64,000 bases of DNA from Venturia oleaginea (Eukaryota; Ascomycota; Dothideomycetes; Venturiales; Venturiaceae). How positions within the stretch are numbered: position 1 is the stretch's first letter; each line of letters opens with the position of its first letter. This document shows, piece after piece, positions 61,901 to 64,000 of the stretch. Location: positions 1,054,001-1,118,000 of the forward strand of contig JABMLP010000022.1 in assembly GCA_013176395.1 (NCBI GenBank). The letters run 5' to 3'. The position numbers and the translations under genes were made by a program. The notes beneath the pieces were generated by a model. The model was not told where the DNA came from. It was given only the letters and a program-made list of their open reading frames with translations, and searched no databases.

Positions 61901-62761
61901 TTTCGGGGCCAGAGCCTTCTCGATATCGGACATCGTAATGGCGAAGAGCTCGTGTTCAGGTTTTCGTGCAAGTCGGGTAAATGGTACAGCTCCTATGGCG
62001 TAGATATCAATCTCGTCATCTATCTCAGAGGAGGGTTCCAGATCGGATTCGGGTCCGAGATCGTGTTCGGGTTCGGGTTCGTGTTCGTGTTTGGTAAGGG
62101 CACGTTTGAAGCTATACTTCCAGTCATCGTGTTTCCTCCGTGTAGAGAGGGAAGTTCGGTTCTTCCGTTTCCGTGATTCAGGTTGGGCAGGTAGCAAGAG
62201 AGGATCTCCTACCAGGTCGGGTCGGTGTTTCTTACAGCCGGGTGCTGTAAAGTGTAGTCTGTGTTTTGCCCAATCGAAGACAATTTCGTGTTTCTTCATC
62301 CAAGGAAGACCCAGGATAACGTCGTGTTTTCCCAGTGTGGTAACATACAAAGAGATCTTCTCCTTATGTCCTTCATGTTCGAGTTTGAGAGAGACTACAT
62401 GTGTAATCCTCCCAGCAGTGGTCTGTTTTCCCGTAAAGCCAGTGACGTCGATGTGTCGTGAGAGTCGGTTCAGTTTCATGCCATATTGTTGCGCAAAGGG
62501 TCTGTTGATAAAGCCTATACCAGTAGCTCCACTATTCACCATGGATTCTACCTCGACAGAGGTAGTTCCTTGGGTAAGTTGACAAGGAATAGTGATGAGT
62601 CTTTCCCAGTTGGTACTCGTGAGAGAGGTATAGTTGACAAAGACCCTGCGGTGTTGTCCCGAGCGGCGACTTACTCTCGGGACTTGCCTTTTGATCGTGA
62701 TTTCAATGAACAGTCGGATTGAGAGGAGGTCGTAGATGAGGAACGAGAGCGAGGGGTTCAA
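58926..62761 (-). pseudogene. pol: Gypsy D pol polyprotein, several lesions
   Basis: The frame starts around 62761, overlapping the gag end in the -1 register. The protease reads MVNSGATG where DSG or DTG is required, so the catalytic Asp is Asn. RT has FCVDYRALN and YIDD. A TAG at 61193 cuts the frame after LDIDKC, and the same frame goes on through RNase H ([15 protein letters not shown]). TAA at 60296 and a one-base deletion at about 60250 follow. The last piece has the integrase core (SIDFIVELP, VSDRGGPF, TDGQTERMN) and a chromodomain (EYLVSWRGYDEESWEP). The related fragment at 3655-3991 lacks the TAA and the deletion. Confidence 0.9.
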
Positions 62762-63795
62762 CGAGGTGAAGTGGTTCGATTAGGCCTACTCAAGGAGGCG
62801 GAACGGATTCGTGTAGTAGGTATCAGTACCTTACAGTCAGGCGATATATGTCTAGAAGAACCACATCTAAAACAAAGTCCTTCTTTCTTTCGTCGTTCGC
62901 GTTCCCGGGAGCCCAACGGAGCATAGGAATTCTCGACGACATCGATATCCATAGCATTTGAGTCCTTTGACGTTCGGGAGGAAAATGGTGTACGCAGCGA
63001 GCTCTTATTTTCGTTCTGGAGGAAGCGAAGGTCATTGTCGTAGGTGCAGATCAGGGTGGCATAATCGTTCAACGAGCAGGAAATCTGGGCGCCGATCATG
63101 CTCCTTTTCAGGTCGTGATTCAATGACATACGAAGCTGCATGATTTGTCCTTCCTCATTTAGTCCAGCGTCGCCCGCGAGACGGCGGAACTCTGCGAAGT
63201 GAGCTATGAAGCTCTTCTTTCCTTGCTTCAACACGCTCAGTTTAGTTTAAGCAGTTGTCTTCTTGTTCAGGTCTCCGTAGGAGAGGTTGAGGATAGAGAC
63301 GAAGGCTTCGAGAGTGGGTGGACGATGGGAGGTCACAAGCGCGGAGGCGTCCTTTCCGATTCGACTCAGTGCGTAGCGTAGTTTGCTCTCGCCGTCTGGG
63401 TAACGGTCTGCATTGCCTCGTAACTTGTTGTCTAACTGGTAAAGAAACTCTGACAGTTCGGATCTTTTGCCTGTGAATACAGAAGGGTCGGGAAGTCGCT
63501 CGGACAGTTGCTGGCGCTGATAGGGGACTGGTTCGGTCGCACTCGGGATCGTATGAGGTGTTCCGTTCTCGAGCTCTGGCAAGCTGTCTACGGATTGCTG
63601 CTACGTAGTATTCGGTGGTGTAGGGTTAACTTTCGATGAAGTAGCTGACGAGGAGCGGAGAACCATAAGCTCTTCTTGTAGTGAGTCTACTTTCTCTTCC
63701 AAAGCTTTCTGGGACTTGATAGCTTTCTCCATCGTATCGGTAAAGGATGCTTGCATAGCGGAAAGCATCTGCTGGATCTCAGCGGCGGTAGCCAT
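62758..63795 (-). pseudogene. gag: Gypsy D gag with two stop codons
   Basis: The ATG at 63795, 23 nt after the LTR, begins MATAAEIQQMLSAMQASFTD. The frame has a TAG at 63601 and a TAA at 63247 but otherwise continues through the capsid domain (FTGKRSELSEFLYQLDNKL, FAEFRRLAGDAGL) to a CCHC knuckle CFRCGSSRHISPDC. Both stops could come from C-to-T changes of CAG and CAA, as repeat-induced point mutation would give, but this is not proven. Confidence 0.88.
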
Positions 63796-63806
63796 TGTTT
63801 CTGAGG

Positions 63807-63815
63807 ACGCAATGT
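63807..63815 (-). promoter_or_regulatory. Self-priming primer-binding site of element D
   Basis: In element sense ACATTGCGT, two bases from the LTR, is complementary to ACGCAATGT in the LTR (63929-63937). Confidence 0.6.
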
Positions 63816-63817
63816 AG

Positions 63818-64000
63818 TGTCACGGGAGCGATAGAAGTAGTTGTAAAGCACGTTGACGAGTGTTTAGCCGTACTAGCTATGAGCGAGCGTGATAGAAGTC
63901 AAATGGTATTATCTTTCTAAGAGTAAAGACATTGCGTGAAGAATCTAAGCACAGTGGAGGAATCGCGAGGTAGGTAAGGGATTCCTCGGTTTGTGCGCTA
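63818..64000 (-). repeat. 5' LTR of element D (partial)
   Basis: 183 of the expected 235 bp are inside the window. It agrees with 58648-58830 apart from about three substitutions. Confidence 0.9.

Larger units (their letters stand above)
58648..64000 (-). mobile_element. Ty3/Gypsy chromovirus D, degraded, runs off window
   Basis: Minus-strand order: 5' LTR (from beyond 64000 to 63818), self-complementary primer site, gag, pol with chromodomain, purine tract (AGAAGGGGGG), 3' LTR (58882-58648). The LTR parts that can be compared differ at about 3 of 183 positions, so the insertion is fairly recent. Despite this gag carries two stops, pol two stops and a frameshift, and the protease active site is altered. 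Confidence 0.93.

Noticed and set aside
1..64000. tRNA, rRNA or other structured RNA genes
   Set aside because: I saw no cloverleaf or rRNA-like sequence; the only tRNA-like match (54244-54255) is 12 nt and is a primer site.

Overview
The window is almost wholly transposon-derived DNA from a filamentous ascomycete (Pezizomycotina). This is inferred from one host gene, an IQGAP/Rng2-type cytokinesis scaffold with two short fungal introns (47 and 54 bp), and from the element types present: Ty3/Gypsy chromoviruses, a Ty1/Copia element, Fot1/pogo elements and a Tc1/mariner-like element. I saw no tRNA or rRNA gene and no CRISPR array. The species cannot be fixed from the sequence alone.

Layout, left to right. 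1-3184: minus-strand Gypsy fragment (family B) split by a solo LTR of family A. 3185-3654: LTR-like unit (family H). 3655-3991: fragment of family D. 3992-10174: full-length Gypsy A, copy 1. 10434-10744: solo LTR A. 10752-16074: mosaic Gypsy C, copy 1, followed by an inverted partial C' (16075-17491). 17492-19237: broken Fot1/pogo transposon with a 60-bp LTR remnant inside. 19238-20751: repetitive non-coding DNA. 20752-21251: small palindrome-ended unit, Copia fragment and LTR E fragment. 21408-22824: apparently intact Tc1/mariner-like element with 47-bp terminal inverted repeats. 23412-28864: the IQGAP gene. 29126-29671: internally deleted pogo relative. 29672-31021: degraded unknown coding region. 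31022-37204: Gypsy A copy 2, then solo LTR A and mosaic C copy 2 (to 42863). 42864-43738: inverted piece holding a Copia RNase H fragment, an unknown gene fragment and a C LTR fragment. 43739-54488: Copia element G, containing an inverted solo LTR E, an inverted 175-bp Copia piece and an intact Gypsy E (44829-50406). 54489-58038: Gypsy F, cut by the Copia element. 58163-58647: H-like LTR. 58648-64000: degraded Gypsy D, running off the window.

The elements form a nested stack that can be dated by target-site duplications (TSDs). Copia G inserted into F; E inserted twice into G in opposite orientations, and the interval between the two insertions was then inverted. About 11.7 kb (A, spacer, solo LTR A, C) occurs twice, 27.03 kb apart, almost identically. 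Gypsy families A, C, D, E and F all carry, next to the LTR, a 9-11 nt sequence complementary to a site inside the LTR. That is the arrangement of Tf1-type self-primed reverse transcription, and no tRNA primer site is seen at that place; Copia G instead matches the anticodon arm of initiator tRNA-Met. Elements A and E keep open gag and pol frames joined by a -1 overlap and could be active. B, C, D, F, G and the pogo copies are broken.
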